Below, piece by piece: positions 25,267-32,279 of a DNA stretch of 64,000 bases. The first letter of the stretch is position 1. Each line of letters opens with the position of its first letter. The notes beneath the pieces were generated by a model. It saw only the letters and a program-made list of their open reading frames with translations, was not told the origin of the DNA and did no database searches. A program made the translations under genes and the position numbers. The DNA comes from Pseudomonas benzenivorans (GTDB taxonomy: Bacteria; Pseudomonadota; Gammaproteobacteria; Pseudomonadales; Pseudomonadaceae), in contig NZ_CP137892.1 of assembly GCF_033547155.1 (NCBI RefSeq), positions 2,604,001-2,668,000 of the forward strand. Direction: 5' to 3'.

Positions 25267-25300
25267 CCATACAATGTGTTAGTCCGTACACGAAGCGGAC
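25248..25300 (+). promoter_or_regulatory. Promoter of the small-protein cluster
   Basis: TAGACA (25248-25253) and TACAAT (25270-25275) are 16 bp apart. A GTCCG/CGGAC stem-loop (25282-25300) lies between promoter and first start. The third iteron overlaps the -35, so a protein bound there would affect transcription. Confidence 0.5.
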
Positions 25301-25309
25301 ACCCTCCCC

Positions 25310-25672
25310 GTGACTATCGATTACAGATACGACGAAATTCAGGCCATTCTGAAAGTCGCTAGTTTGGTTCTTGGCGCCAACGTGCTTTCGGGCATCATTG
25401 CGCACGTCACTAGCGAACCTGATTTTTTAGATAACGACCTAGATATATATCACTTCTATGCGCTCCCAGCGGATGAGCCAATGCACGGCAAATTCCGTAG
25501 CCAGCGAAGGTATGGCGGCAAGAACATCAGGTTTTTTATGAGCCATGAAGAGTCCATTCTTCTCATAAAAACGCTCACAGACAGGCTTTCTGACGCATAC
25601 CTACGCGACAGATCTCAAGAGAATCTGCGCCAGTACTACGTCCAAAGCCTGGCCAACAAGCTTTCCATTTGA
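25310..25672 (+). CDS. C-terminal-tag family small protein 1
   Basis: A 120-residue protein of unknown function. It starts at a GTG without a clear ribosome site. The C-terminus, AYLRDRSQENLRQYYVQSL, is a diverged form of the motif shared by the cluster (YL.(N/D)P(S/E)K.HL.KYL...L..DLG). The N-terminal part is unique. It is the first gene of a plus-strand run of ten, most of them overlapping or closely spaced, read opposite to the virion genes. Confidence 0.55.
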   Translation: MTIDYRYDEIQAILKVASLVLGANVLSGIIAHVTSEPDFLDNDLDIYHFYALPADEPMHGKFRSQRRYGGKNIRFFMSHEESILLIKTLTDRLSDAYLRDRSQENLRQYYVQSLANKLSI

Positions 25673-25691
25673 TCCATAACGCATTCAAAAA

Positions 25692-26051
25692 GTGTCATTA
25701 ACGCCGCTTTCGGGGATCAATGCATTGAAATGGACACATCGTGCGCTGCTCTTTCTGCACTTTGCCGGCGAAAAAGCAGAGGCCAGGGTGCGTAAAGCTG
25801 CCAGGTATTTCGACGACTATGTATCAGAAGTGCTCCAAGAAAAGCACGACGACTACGAGATTCAGGACTTCACTCTCGAAAGAAGCCGTGATGAATACAC
25901 ACTCATTATTCATTACCCAGGCGGCACAATCGAAGTAACGACCCAGAAGGCTCTAATTCTCGGCATGCAGGCAGCCCGAAAACGCCTCACACGCGACAAA
26001 GCAAGCGTCGAAGACAAGCGCTTTTTGCTAACAAATGATCTTGGTTTATGA
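25692..26051 (+). CDS. Small protein 2 of the cluster
   Basis: A 119-residue basic protein beginning at GTG 25692, 19 bp after gene 1. It lacks the full tag but ends KRFLLTNDLGL, matching the last residues of the cluster motif (DLGL). The middle (DEYTLIIHYPGGTIEVTTQKALILGMQAARKR) looks alpha/beta; a similar arrangement (beta strands, then a long helix) is seen in gene 8. No family is recognised. Confidence 0.5.
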   Translation: MSLTPLSGINALKWTHRALLFLHFAGEKAEARVRKAARYFDDYVSEVLQEKHDDYEIQDFTLERSRDEYTLIIHYPGGTIEVTTQKALILGMQAARKRLTRDKASVEDKRFLLTNDLGL

Positions 26052-26052
26052 C

Positions 26053-26349
26053 ATGAAAAAGTTCAGCGAAAGGCACTGGCGGAAAACCATTGAGTCTTGC
26101 GACTTCACAATGTACGTCTTTCAGCGCGCAAATGACCTCAAAGTCGGCGGGTTTCCAGAGTATTTTGCAGTCGTTTTAGATGCATACCTGATCGAATTTG
26201 GCATGGTTGAGCATGACTTTAACTCTCAAGAGCAGCTGGAGATTGACGAGATGCTTGAGGCTTTGAGCGCAAAGTATCTTGAAGATCCCAGCAAGGCGCA
26301 CTTGGCCAGTGTCATGCGCCTGAAGCTCGAAAGAGACATGGGCGTGTAA
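26053..26349 (+). CDS. C-terminal-tag family small protein 3
   Basis: A 98-residue protein. The ATG at 26053 follows the previous stop by one base; an overlapping upstream ATG (26035) has no support. It ends with the tag KYLEDPSKAHLASVMRLKL then ERDMGV. The upstream half (EYFAVVLDAYLIEFGMVEHDF) resembles part of gene 7 (LFLDIIHAMLIEFGVERFD), so homology between members extends beyond the tag here. It contains the 12-mer at 26262-26273. Confidence 0.6.
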   Translation: MKKFSERHWRKTIESCDFTMYVFQRANDLKVGGFPEYFAVVLDAYLIEFGMVEHDFNSQEQLEIDEMLEALSAKYLEDPSKAHLASVMRLKLERDMGV

Positions 26350-26391
26350 AAAAAACGCCGGTCGGATTCGAACAACTCTGGGGTTAATGGC

Positions 26392-26685
26392 ATGCATCAC
26401 ATCAGGTTTCTGAGCGACGGCAAGCACAAGGGGCTTGATGACCTAAATGCTGAGACGAACTTTCCGCTGTTCAAGAAGCTGTTTTTTGTTGGATTGCCGT
26501 CACGGAAGCTCGTCAAGGAGATCATTGCTTGTGAGGAGTTCATATGTCATGGCGGCGATCTGCATGCTTGTGAATCGTATGCTGACGTAATCAATGGCCT
26601 GACCGAAATCTATCTGCAAGACACGAGCAAAGAGCATCTGCGCAAGTACCTCCATCAGCGCTTGCGCGACGACCTGGAGATCTGA
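26392..26685 (+). CDS. C-terminal-tag family small protein 4
   Basis: A 97-residue protein ending in the tag IYLQDTSKEHLRKYLHQRL then RDDLEI. The N-terminal two-thirds are unlike the others, with a KKLFFVGLPSRKLVKEIIACEEF segment and several Cys and His residues (CEEFICHGGDLHAC). A metal site is possible but unproven. It ends two bases before gene 5. Confidence 0.6.
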   Translation: MHHIRFLSDGKHKGLDDLNAETNFPLFKKLFFVGLPSRKLVKEIIACEEFICHGGDLHACESYADVINGLTEIYLQDTSKEHLRKYLHQRLRDDLEI

Positions 26686-26686
26686 C

Positions 26687-27019
26687 ATGCACGATAAATT
26701 TCAGCAGCTCATGCAGCACCGCGAAGCCGTTGTTTATGCGCGCAGACACATGATCATCAGCGCAGCACGCCGAGAATCAGGACTCTCAATCCTCGAAATA
26801 CTGAACCTGCACTCCCCCTTTCATGGCGTCAAAAACGAGTACGAGGCAAAGAGATTTGCGCTCAAATCCCCAGAGCTTGAAGCAATCCTCACGCTGAAAG
26901 TGTGCGAAATCTACTGGCAAAACCCGACAAGGACATGGCTCAAAGACTTCGAAACCATGCTGATCGATCTGCCGCTTGAGCTGATTCTGAGTCAAAGTTA
27001 TGAGCCAAACCATGCCTGA
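26687..27019 (+). CDS. C-terminal-tag family small protein 5 (diverged tag)
   Basis: A 110-residue protein. The tag region is diverged (CEIYWQNPTRTWLKDFETML) and followed by about 20 extra residues, so the family motif is not at the very end. The 12-mer TTTGCGCTCAAA is at 26855-26866, read as FALK. Its end overlaps gene 6 by 20 bases, a sign of translational coupling. Confidence 0.55.
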   Translation: MHDKFQQLMQHREAVVYARRHMIISAARRESGLSILEILNLHSPFHGVKNEYEAKRFALKSPELEAILTLKVCEIYWQNPTRTWLKDFETMLIDLPLELILSQSYEPNHA

Positions 27020-27215
27020 TTATCTGACGCTCTACTTCGAATACGAGCTGGAGTTTGGCAGCAAAAGAGCCCAAAGCTTGCTGTTTGTGTCCGAAGATCT
27101 GTCACTAGAAGACGTTATTCGAGAGGAAATGGCCGCTGAATATCTACGAAACCCAGAGAAAAAGCACCTGGCCAAGTATCTGCGAGAACAGCTGGAGGGG
27201 GATTTGGGCTTATGA
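27000..27215 (+). CDS. C-terminal-tag family small protein 6 (minimal member)
   Basis: The shortest member, 71 residues (67 if the ATG at 27012 is used). About 45 residues precede the tag EYLRNPEKKHLAKYLREQL then EGDLGL. As the most compact copy it shows that the tag plus a short helix is enough for a separate gene. It overlaps both neighbours. Confidence 0.6.
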   Translation: MSQTMPDYLTLYFEYELEFGSKRAQSLLFVSEDLSLEDVIREEMAAEYLRNPEKKHLAKYLREQLEGDLGL

Positions 27216-27481
27216 GACACCCAGCGGTTGTAAATGAGCTGGAATTCGTTGAGCTATGCATGTGTGTTTCACGCGGGTATCTGCCAGAGCGCGAAATTCC
27301 AGAGCTTTTTCTAGATATTATTCACGCAATGCTTATTGAATTTGGCGTCGAGAGATTCGACAAAAGAATGCGAATCAATGATGCAATTGACGAGCTTTGC
27401 AGGCATCTAGAGAAGTACCCGGAAAAGACCCATTTGCAGGTGTTTCTGCGCATGAAACTTGAAAGAGATCTTGAGCTATGA
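27212..27481 (+). CDS. C-terminal-tag family small protein 7
   Basis: An 89-residue protein starting in an ATGA overlap with gene 6. The tag is CRHLEKYPEKTHLQVFLRMKL then ERDLEL. The preceding LFLDIIHAMLIEFGVERFDKR stretch matches gene 3, so genes 3 and 7 are the closest pair and probably arose by duplication inside the operon. Confidence 0.6.
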   Translation: MRHPAVVNELEFVELCMCVSRGYLPEREIPELFLDIIHAMLIEFGVERFDKRMRINDAIDELCRHLEKYPEKTHLQVFLRMKLERDLEL

Positions 27482-27801
27482 GTTTAGTACCAACAGACCT
27501 TTTTAGCTTTGAGCGCAAACGCCAGAGCCATGAAGTCAGATACAAGATCGACTACATGTGCGAGCTGCTGGACGACTATCTTGAGACCTTAATCAGCGCA
27601 GAAATTCACTTGCTGACAGTTAAAGTGACGCACGACGATATCAAGATCAGCTTTCAAGTTCCAGATGACGAGCCCTACTATTCTTTTATCAGCTTCGGTA
27701 ATGCCTTGATGTACATGCGAGCAGTTATTAAACGAAGCCGGCGCATCGATCTGAGAGAGAAATACACTGAGAATTTATTGGCTTCGGAGCTTGGCCTATG
27801 A
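27478..27801 (+). CDS. Small protein 8 of the cluster
   Basis: A 107-residue protein in an ATGA overlap with gene 7. Only the very end of the tag is kept (EKYTENLLASELGL). The middle has beta strands (IHLLTVKVTHDDIKISFQVPDDEPYYSF) followed by a helix, similar in layout to gene 2. It contains the 12-mer at 27508-27519 (FERK). Confidence 0.55.
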   Translation: MSLVPTDLFSFERKRQSHEVRYKIDYMCELLDDYLETLISAEIHLLTVKVTHDDIKISFQVPDDEPYYSFISFGNALMYMRAVIKRSRRIDLREKYTENLLASELGL

Positions 27802-28088
27802 CCGTCCAGGATCTGATCAATGCCCTTCTTTTGCTACCCAAAGATACGGAAATCGTTGTAGAAGGCTATGAGAATGGCTTCGATGCCGTGCACGAATTGC
27901 AGCAAATCCAGGTCGTGCAGGTGAAGAACCCGGAAGATTTTAATGGCCAATATCAGCTTGAGTCTGACTTAAATAACCATGGATGGTATCTCACGACAGA
28001 GCAAAAACAGGACATTACAGAGACGATTCAGCACGGAAAACGTATTAATGCCGTGCTAATTCGCGGGAAAAGGGGGCAGTTGAGATGA
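27798..28088 (+). CDS. Hypothetical phage protein without the tag
   Basis: A 96-residue protein in an ATGA overlap. It begins MTVQDLINALLLLPKDTEIVVEGYENGFDAV, a pattern known from a widespread group of small uncharacterised phage proteins (VxELIxxLxxLPxDxxVxVxGYExG). It lacks the cluster tag, so it is an unrelated gene carried in the same operon. Function unknown. Confidence 0.6.
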   Translation: MTVQDLINALLLLPKDTEIVVEGYENGFDAVHELQQIQVVQVKNPEDFNGQYQLESDLNNHGWYLTTEQKQDITETIQHGKRINAVLIRGKRGQLR

Positions 28089-28366
28089 CTAGGGCACTGA
28101 ACTCCGATGAAGCAAAGTTCCTGCTATTTACAATTGAGCACAGGCACAACTCCAAAAAAAAGAAGAAATATTTTGCGGATTACGGGGAGATTAATATCCG
28201 TGCCTACTTCGATTTCATTAAAGAATTCGGGTATCACAACACTCATGATAAGCAGACTTTCGCTGAGTTTCGCGATGTATTAGCCGACATCTATCTGCAA
28301 AACCCAGAACGCCAGGAATACGCCGTCTATTTGCGCTCAAAATTAGAAGACGATCTCAATATCTAG
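28085..28366 (+). CDS. C-terminal-tag family small protein 9
   Basis: A 93-residue protein, ATGA overlap with the previous gene. It ends with the tag IYLQNPERQEYAVYLRSKL then EDDLNI. The N-terminal half is basic (KKKKKYFADYGEINIRAYF). The 12-mer at 28330-28341 lies across the tag codons, read as LRSK, so the tag and the DNA motif overlap here but not in most members. Confidence 0.6.
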   Translation: MTRALNSDEAKFLLFTIEHRHNSKKKKKYFADYGEINIRAYFDFIKEFGYHNTHDKQTFAEFRDVLADIYLQNPERQEYAVYLRSKLEDDLNI

Positions 28367-28404
28367 CGCAGAAATCGCTACTTCTAATACCTCTGGAGAA
28401 TTGA

Positions 28405-28767
28405 ATGCTAGTCAGCACCAAGCTAATTTTAGCTACCCTTGCGGCTATTTTGGCTGTCATGGCGTGTAGCTTTATCAGTAGCCATGCATTTTCAGCGCAG
28501 AAGCGCATCGACAAGCAGGGAATTGTTGGCTCCTGGGTCGACAAGGCAGGTGGCTCCACAACGGCTATTGAGCGCAATGGCGACACCTACAAACTGGTCT
28601 GGATTGCTCACGGCGGCTATCGTACTGAATTCCCACTGCTCCGTCGCGGCGACAGACTGATGAAGAACGACCCACTGGGCATTAGCTACGAGATCAACGG
28701 CGACAGCCTGGACATCTACGACAACACCGGCTTCATCCGTTCCATTGGGCCACTGCCGGAGAGCTAA
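28405..28767 (+). CDS. Small exported protein or lipoprotein
   Basis: A 120-residue protein with an N-terminal signal (KLILATLAAILAVMACSFISS); VMAC could serve as a weak lipobox at Cys21, or the segment could be a plain signal peptide. The mature part (GIVGSWVDKAGGSTTAIERNGDTYKLVW) looks like a small beta-barrel of lipocalin-like or DUF-type periplasmic proteins. It closes the plus-strand cluster and overlaps the convergent gene by 4 bases. Phage-encoded exported proteins of this kind often act in the lysogen (for example superinfection exclusion), which is only an inference here. Confidence 0.6.
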   Translation: MLVSTKLILATLAAILAVMACSFISSHAFSAQKRIDKQGIVGSWVDKAGGSTTAIERNGDTYKLVWIAHGGYRTEFPLLRRGDRLMKNDPLGISYEINGDSLDIYDNTGFIRSIGPLPES

Positions 28768-29003
28768 CCCACAGCTCCCATAGCCTCAATAAGCTCATCC
28801 CATAGCTCTCCATTGATGCAAAACAAGGCATCAGGACTCTGCTTTAGCGCGTAGATCTGCATCTCTTTTGTCTGCAAATTGTGCGGAATATGACGCAGCG
28901 CATACCAGTTTTGGCGCAGGGCATGCCAGCAAACCTCTTCTGTCTTCATTGAATCTGGCAGAGAGCGCATGTAATCGATGATATCAATTGCTTTGTCTGT
29001 CAC
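28764..29003 (-). CDS. Small DUF4116-like protein
   Basis: A 79-residue protein made of two short helical repeats of the DUF4116 type (CWHALRQNWYALRHIPHNLQTKEMQ then IYALKQSPDALFCI). DUF4116 repeats are found in proteins of unknown function and in some effectors. It overlaps the gene upstream by 20 bases and converges on the exported protein gene. The repeat assignment is by pattern only. Confidence 0.5.
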   Translation of the reverse strand: MTDKAIDIIDYMRSLPDSMKTEEVCWHALRQNWYALRHIPHNLQTKEMQIYALKQSPDALFCINGELWDELIEAMGAVG

Positions 29004-29139
29004 GCTTTTTGCGCTCCAGAATATCTTTCATTATTTCAACGGCATTCTCGGCTTTGATATCGCGGATGAGCGGATAGCCCTGTTCTCTGAGCTTTGCCAT
29101 GTTTTCTTTAATGGTCTTTTCTTTCGAATCTTGAGTCAT
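28984..29139 (-). CDS. Small hypothetical protein
   Basis: A 51-residue charged protein. The ATG at 29139 is preferred because AGG lies about 9 nt upstream; the frame is open further up to 29184, where the 12-mer (29161-29172) would be read as FALK. It is probably the first gene of a two-gene unit with the DUF4116-like gene. Function unknown. Confidence 0.45.
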   Translation of the reverse strand: MTQDSKEKTIKENMAKLREQGYPLIRDIKAENAVEIMKDILERKKRDRQSN

Positions 29140-29218
29140 GTGACTGACCTGCATTTTAGATTTGAGCGCAAAACTGTAGCTCAAGAACGATAGCAGACGA
29201 CAGATTGCTGGGCAATAT

Positions 29219-29322
29219 TTGACGGCAAACTAGTTTTGGGTATGTTCGGGGTTTGAGGATTGTTTGAATTAGGGCTCATTGAGATAATAAGAACATAACA
29301 ATAACAACAAGTGAGTTTTAAT
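29219..29322 (+). promoter_or_regulatory. Promoter, operator-like site and leader of the two-tag gene
   Basis: The operator-like AACTAGTTTTGGGTATGTT is at 29228-29246 (copy b). TTGTTT near 29260 and GATAAT near 29283 are 17 bp apart and make a likely promoter. The leader AACATAACAATAACAACAAGTGAG precedes the ATG at 29323. Confidence 0.5.
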
Positions 29323-29865
29323 ATGGATCTAGGTATCCCTTTGTCGACAAACGAAACAAACCCAATTAAATATATTTATGAGTACGTAAAAGCCAGTGAT
29401 AGTGTCGGTGCAATATATAACGCAGCGACGCAAATGTCCGAACCATTCGCTCTGGAACAAGACGAATATTTCTCTTTCTTCGTACAGGCTTGCGATGACT
29501 TTATTAGCCTATTCCCTGGATTAGAGTTTCCGGAGCCACGTAGATTCCTGCGCTTCGAATACGTGTTAGTTGACCCGTTAGCTAAAGAATACATAAATAA
29601 CCCCAGCAAAAAACACCTAGAAAAATATCTGGAACACAAGGAAGTATTAACACAACAAGCAGAGACCCTTTTATCTGATTTGGGAATAAAAGATCTTGCT
29701 GATGATGTTGACTCTGAGATAGGAGTATTTATGGATATTATTAATACTGGCATCACTGAGAACGATCTTAGAGCTAAGCTTGGGGAGATATACTTACACA
29801 ACCCTGAAAAAGATCACTTGAGAAAGTACGCAAAAGCGGAACTCATGAAAGATCTTGGAATGTAA
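29323..29865 (+). CDS. Two-tag member of the C-terminal-tag family
   Basis: A 180-residue protein (ATG 29323, with AAGTGAG upstream). It carries the cluster motif twice: EYINNPSKKHLEKYLEHKE near residue 90 and IYLHNPEKDHLRKYAKAEL then MKDLGM at the end. It therefore looks like a fusion or internal duplication of two family members. It has its own promoter with an operator-like site and a terminator (29864-29885), so it is regulated apart from the operon. Function unknown. Confidence 0.65.
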   Translation: MDLGIPLSTNETNPIKYIYEYVKASDSVGAIYNAATQMSEPFALEQDEYFSFFVQACDDFISLFPGLEFPEPRRFLRFEYVLVDPLAKEYINNPSKKHLEKYLEHKEVLTQQAETLLSDLGIKDLADDVDSEIGVFMDIINTGITENDLRAKLGEIYLHNPEKDHLRKYAKAELMKDLGM

Positions 29866-29885
29866 GCCCCTCGCGGGGCTTTTTT
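29864..29885 (+). terminator. Terminator of the two-tag gene
   Basis: AGCCCC-TCG-CGGGGCT followed by TTTTT, directly after the stop codon. Confidence 0.85.
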
Positions 29886-29898
29886 ATTGGAATCAAAC

Positions 29899-29968
29899 CG
29901 AGTTTCACAAAGCCAGAAGAACCAAAGCCCAATACCCACCAGCCCTTGTTGTTCGAAACTGTAAAAGT
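29899..29968 (+). repeat. Short form of the phage intergenic repeat
   Basis: A 70-bp element keeping both ends (CGAGTTTCACAAAGCCAGAA and TTCGAAACTGTAAAAGTT) but not the GTCCACGGGCTAC core. Its right end, GTTGTTCGAAACTGTAAAAG, recurs inverted at 36451-36476 next to another early-type leader. Confidence 0.55.
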
Positions 29969-29972
29969 TTAA

Positions 29973-30079
29973 AACATACCCAAAACTAGTCACCTGTCTA
30001 TATTTACAACTCCAAGGATGATAGTTAATCTATACATAAGAGTTGAGAAACACTCTAACAACAAGAAAAGGTGACCACT
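29973..30079 (+). promoter_or_regulatory. Early-type promoter-leader cassette
   Basis: Operator-like AACATACCCAAAACTAGT (29973-29990), ATATTTACAACTC, GGATGAT, TATACA as -10, hairpin 30039-30056, CTCTAACAACAAGAA and AAAAGGTGA. It is homologous block by block to 23252-23375 on the other strand. Confidence 0.65.
30039..30056 (+). promoter_or_regulatory. Leader hairpin of the GAGA-loop family
   Basis: AGAGU-UGAGAAAC-ACUCU, five perfect pairs, 15 nt before the ribosome site of the gene at 30080. Confidence 0.65.
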
Positions 30080-30439
30080 ATGTTTAACTCTACTACTAAC
30101 AACATCTTCAACACTGCCCGCAAAGCCCTCGGCGAAGACACCCTTAATAGCCTGATCATCAAAACCTCAGAAGCCCTGGCTGACGTCAAGATTGAAGGCC
30201 GTGGTAATGCCCGCGAACAGCTGGGTTTGAGTTCAAAAAACGTTGGCCGCGTAATGAAGCTGGCACGGTTTAAGAAAGTTTCAACCGGGATTGGGGCTCA
30301 TAACTATCGCATTATGTTTCCAGCTGGCTTCGTGGAGACGCTGAAACAAGAGATTCTTAAAGCCGCTATGGAGTCTTACACAAAGAATCCGAGCCGGGAA
30401 GTTGCGGAACTGTTCTTAGATAAGAGTTTCCTGGCGTAA
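30080..30439 (+). CDS. Putative small DNA-binding protein
   Basis: A 119-residue basic protein (ATG 30080, AAAAGGTGA upstream; a GTG three codons earlier overlaps that site). The central REQLGLSSKNVGRVMKLARF segment could form a helix-turn-helix, followed by a possible wing (STGIGAHNYRIMF). The C-terminus (SYTKNPSREVAELFL) is a distant form of the cluster tag. With its elaborate leader and own terminator it is a reasonable candidate for a phage regulator, but no family is recognised. Confidence 0.55.
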   Translation: MFNSTTNNIFNTARKALGEDTLNSLIIKTSEALADVKIEGRGNAREQLGLSSKNVGRVMKLARFKKVSTGIGAHNYRIMFPAGFVETLKQEILKAAMESYTKNPSREVAELFLDKSFLA

Positions 30440-30445
30440 TGAAAG

Positions 30446-30468
30446 ACGGGCCCGCTGGGCCCGTTTTC
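30446..30468 (+). terminator. Terminator
   Basis: ACGGGCCC-GCT-GGGCCCGT then TTTCT. The same hairpin recurs after the next gene. Confidence 0.85.
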
Positions 30469-30502
30469 TATTGTTGGAGCTTAATTCTAGGGTGAATATG
30501 AA

Positions 30503-30775
30503 ATGAATATACGCGATCCTGAAACAAAAATGGCTATTGCCGAAGAATATATGCGCGAATTTAACATCAGCAAAATGGATCTAGTTGAGCAAAACATTGA
30601 GCCTGGTCGCTTCATTATTGACACATATGACGGCCTTGATATTGCGATTATGCGCTCAAGAAAGCTGACTAAATTCATGATCGATGGCCTGGCAAAGCTT
30701 TACATTCAAGATCCGAGCAAAGCTCATCTGCGCATGTATGCAGAACTACAGTTAGAGAGTGACCTGGGAATGTAA
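30503..30775 (+). CDS. C-terminal-tag family small protein 10
   Basis: A 90-residue protein with GGGTGA upstream of the ATG. It ends with a well-kept tag, LYIQDPSKAHLRMYAELQL then ESDLGM. The N-terminal half (KMAIAEEYMREFNISKMDLVEQ) is acidic and helical. It is separated from the main cluster by two other units but is clearly the same family, and has its own terminator. Confidence 0.6.
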   Translation: MNIRDPETKMAIAEEYMREFNISKMDLVEQNIEPGRFIIDTYDGLDIAIMRSRKLTKFMIDGLAKLYIQDPSKAHLRMYAELQLESDLGM

Positions 30776-30776
30776 A

Positions 30777-30797
30777 ACGGGCCCGCTGGGCCCGTTG
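30777..30797 (+). terminator. Terminator, second copy
   Basis: A 19-bp hairpin identical to that at 30446-30464, here followed by TGGTTTGGG. On the minus strand it is followed by TTTTAC, so it may also stop portal transcription. Confidence 0.7.
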
Positions 30798-30804
30798 GTT
30801 TGGG

Positions 30805-30829
30805 TTTTTCTGGTTTTGAAAAACTCTTA
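30805..30829 (-). repeat. Half of a phage intergenic repeat
   Basis: On the minus strand AAGAGTTTTTCAAAACCAG plus AAAAACCC follows the portal stop. It is one end of the repeat family without the rest. Confidence 0.5.
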
Positions 30830-32146
30830 CTAAACCATCTCCGCCGATATCCTATCCCTGTTGTCCTCGATATTGAACTCAGGGCGAAGAATCGAGCGCC
30901 TTTTCAGCTCATTCAAGAAGTCTTCCTGGCTCAAATCACCCAGTGTCCTTGCTTGAACCAGGGCCGAAATCTCTTCGGTAGACGCGTTAATTCCATAGTC
31001 TTTATGCACAGAAACCGCAAAATCTGGCTCGGAAATCATATTGAATTTGCCGATTGTGAACATGGTTTTCTCTAGTGCCGCCTCTAAATTGCTGGCGATC
31101 TGAGCAACTTTGTTGTTGTTTTCACCTGCCCTTAAGGCCCTACCAGTCGCCGTTTCTGTAGCCCCTCCGTTCTGCAACATCTCAAGCCCCGCACGCATCA
31201 TCTTCGACTCAAGATCGACGATTGACTGACGACCCGCATTAATCGAAGCCCCTGAAATCTCGACCCACTTAAGGTCACTTCCTGGCGGAGCTATGATTGC
31301 GTACTCAGATCCAATTGCAATTTCATCATCTTCCGGAATCCCTGTTCCAAACAGGAGAGGTACTTTTGCGACGTGCAGGATATGAGACTGGTCGCTACTC
31401 TCTTGCCAATGCTGGACATTCAGGTATGCCAAATTCATCAGCGGCGGATCGGCAAAGAACTCACCCGGTGCCACAGGCCCAGCATGCACAGCAAACACCG
31501 GGATGAAATCAAGTGGAAACTTATTGCCTGCCGTTACAGAACTGTACTTTCCGCCGTCACTTTCTTCCCATAAATCCCATGTAACCACCTCTTTCTCACG
31601 CTTAAAAACCCTTACACGCCCCAGCTCTTTGACATCAAACTCGCCATCTCGCACTGTGATTTTTTCTGCAATACGGAAGTAAGTAAGCAATCCGTCTTCG
31701 TCCAGATCGTAATCAAGAACCGAATCCATGCTGAGATTGTAGAAATAAGGCCGCCCGCCAGACTCAGGGGCATCAACAAGAATCAAGCTTGTTCCGTTCC
31801 AACACGCATCCTCGACGGCATTAGCACCGACTTGAACAGCCGAAGTGCCCTTGCTGTCAGATCGCTTCAAATAATCGTCGGCCAGCTCCTGGTTCTTCGC
31901 TGACGTGAAAACGTATGGCTTGGCATGTGGCTTGGCGGTGTGGCTTTCGATAGTTTCACGCATGAAGTTAGCGAAAGTAGACCTGGCAATACGCCTTTTG
32001 TACGAAGTAGGATTTTCTTTAGCCTCTCTGGGCAAATACTTCTCACCAGCCTCCCGCATTGTCTTAGTTCCGCCCCTAATTGCCCTGATCATCTCCCGAT
32101 CTTGGTACAACTGAGTCATCTTTTTTGAACGATCTTGTACTGCCAT
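30830..32146 (-). CDS. Portal protein, DUF4055 family
   Basis: A 438-residue protein with family features: an N-terminal RTFANFMRET-like helix, the AVEDACWNGTSLILVD region, the clip/stem SYxNVQHWQESSDQSHILH stretch (YLNVQHWQESSDQSHILHVA) and the VPLLFGTG strand. It forms the ring through which DNA is packaged. It lies downstream of the large terminase, with its own late-type promoter (TATAAT 32185-32190). The C-terminus (LNELKRRSILRPEFNIEDN) is normal, so it seems intact. Confidence 0.88.
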   Translation of the reverse strand: MAVQDRSKKMTQLYQDREMIRAIRGGTKTMREAGEKYLPREAKENPTSYKRRIARSTFANFMRETIESHTAKPHAKPYVFTSAKNQELADDYLKRSDSKGTSAVQVGANAVEDACWNGTSLILVDAPESGGRPYFYNLSMDSVLDYDLDEDGLLTYFRIAEKITVRDGEFDVKELGRVRVFKREKEVVTWDLWEESDGGKYSSVTAGNKFPLDFIPVFAVHAGPVAPGEFFADPPLMNLAYLNVQHWQESSDQSHILHVAKVPLLFGTGIPEDDEIAIGSEYAIIAPPGSDLKWVEISGASINAGRQSIVDLESKMMRAGLEMLQNGGATETATGRALRAGENNNKVAQIASNLEAALEKTMFTIGKFNMISEPDFAVSVHKDYGINASTEEISALVQARTLGDLSQEDFLNELKRRSILRPEFNIEDNRDRISAEMV

Positions 32147-32279
32147 GACGTGCCTTTATTATTATTTTTAGTGGCTTATTAGTTATTATAATGCCTGCGC
32201 TGGCACAGAATCGGACTTAAATAGAAACTTTAATGCCCATATTCTGTTTGCGCTCAAACATATTTGTTGTCAAACAGCT
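32147..32279 (-). promoter_or_regulatory. Late-type promoter and leader of the portal gene
   Basis: A -10 TATAAT (32185-32190), then AAAAATAATAATAAAGG before the ATG. The 12-mer TTTGCGCTCAAA sits between the genes at 32247-32258. Confidence 0.5.
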
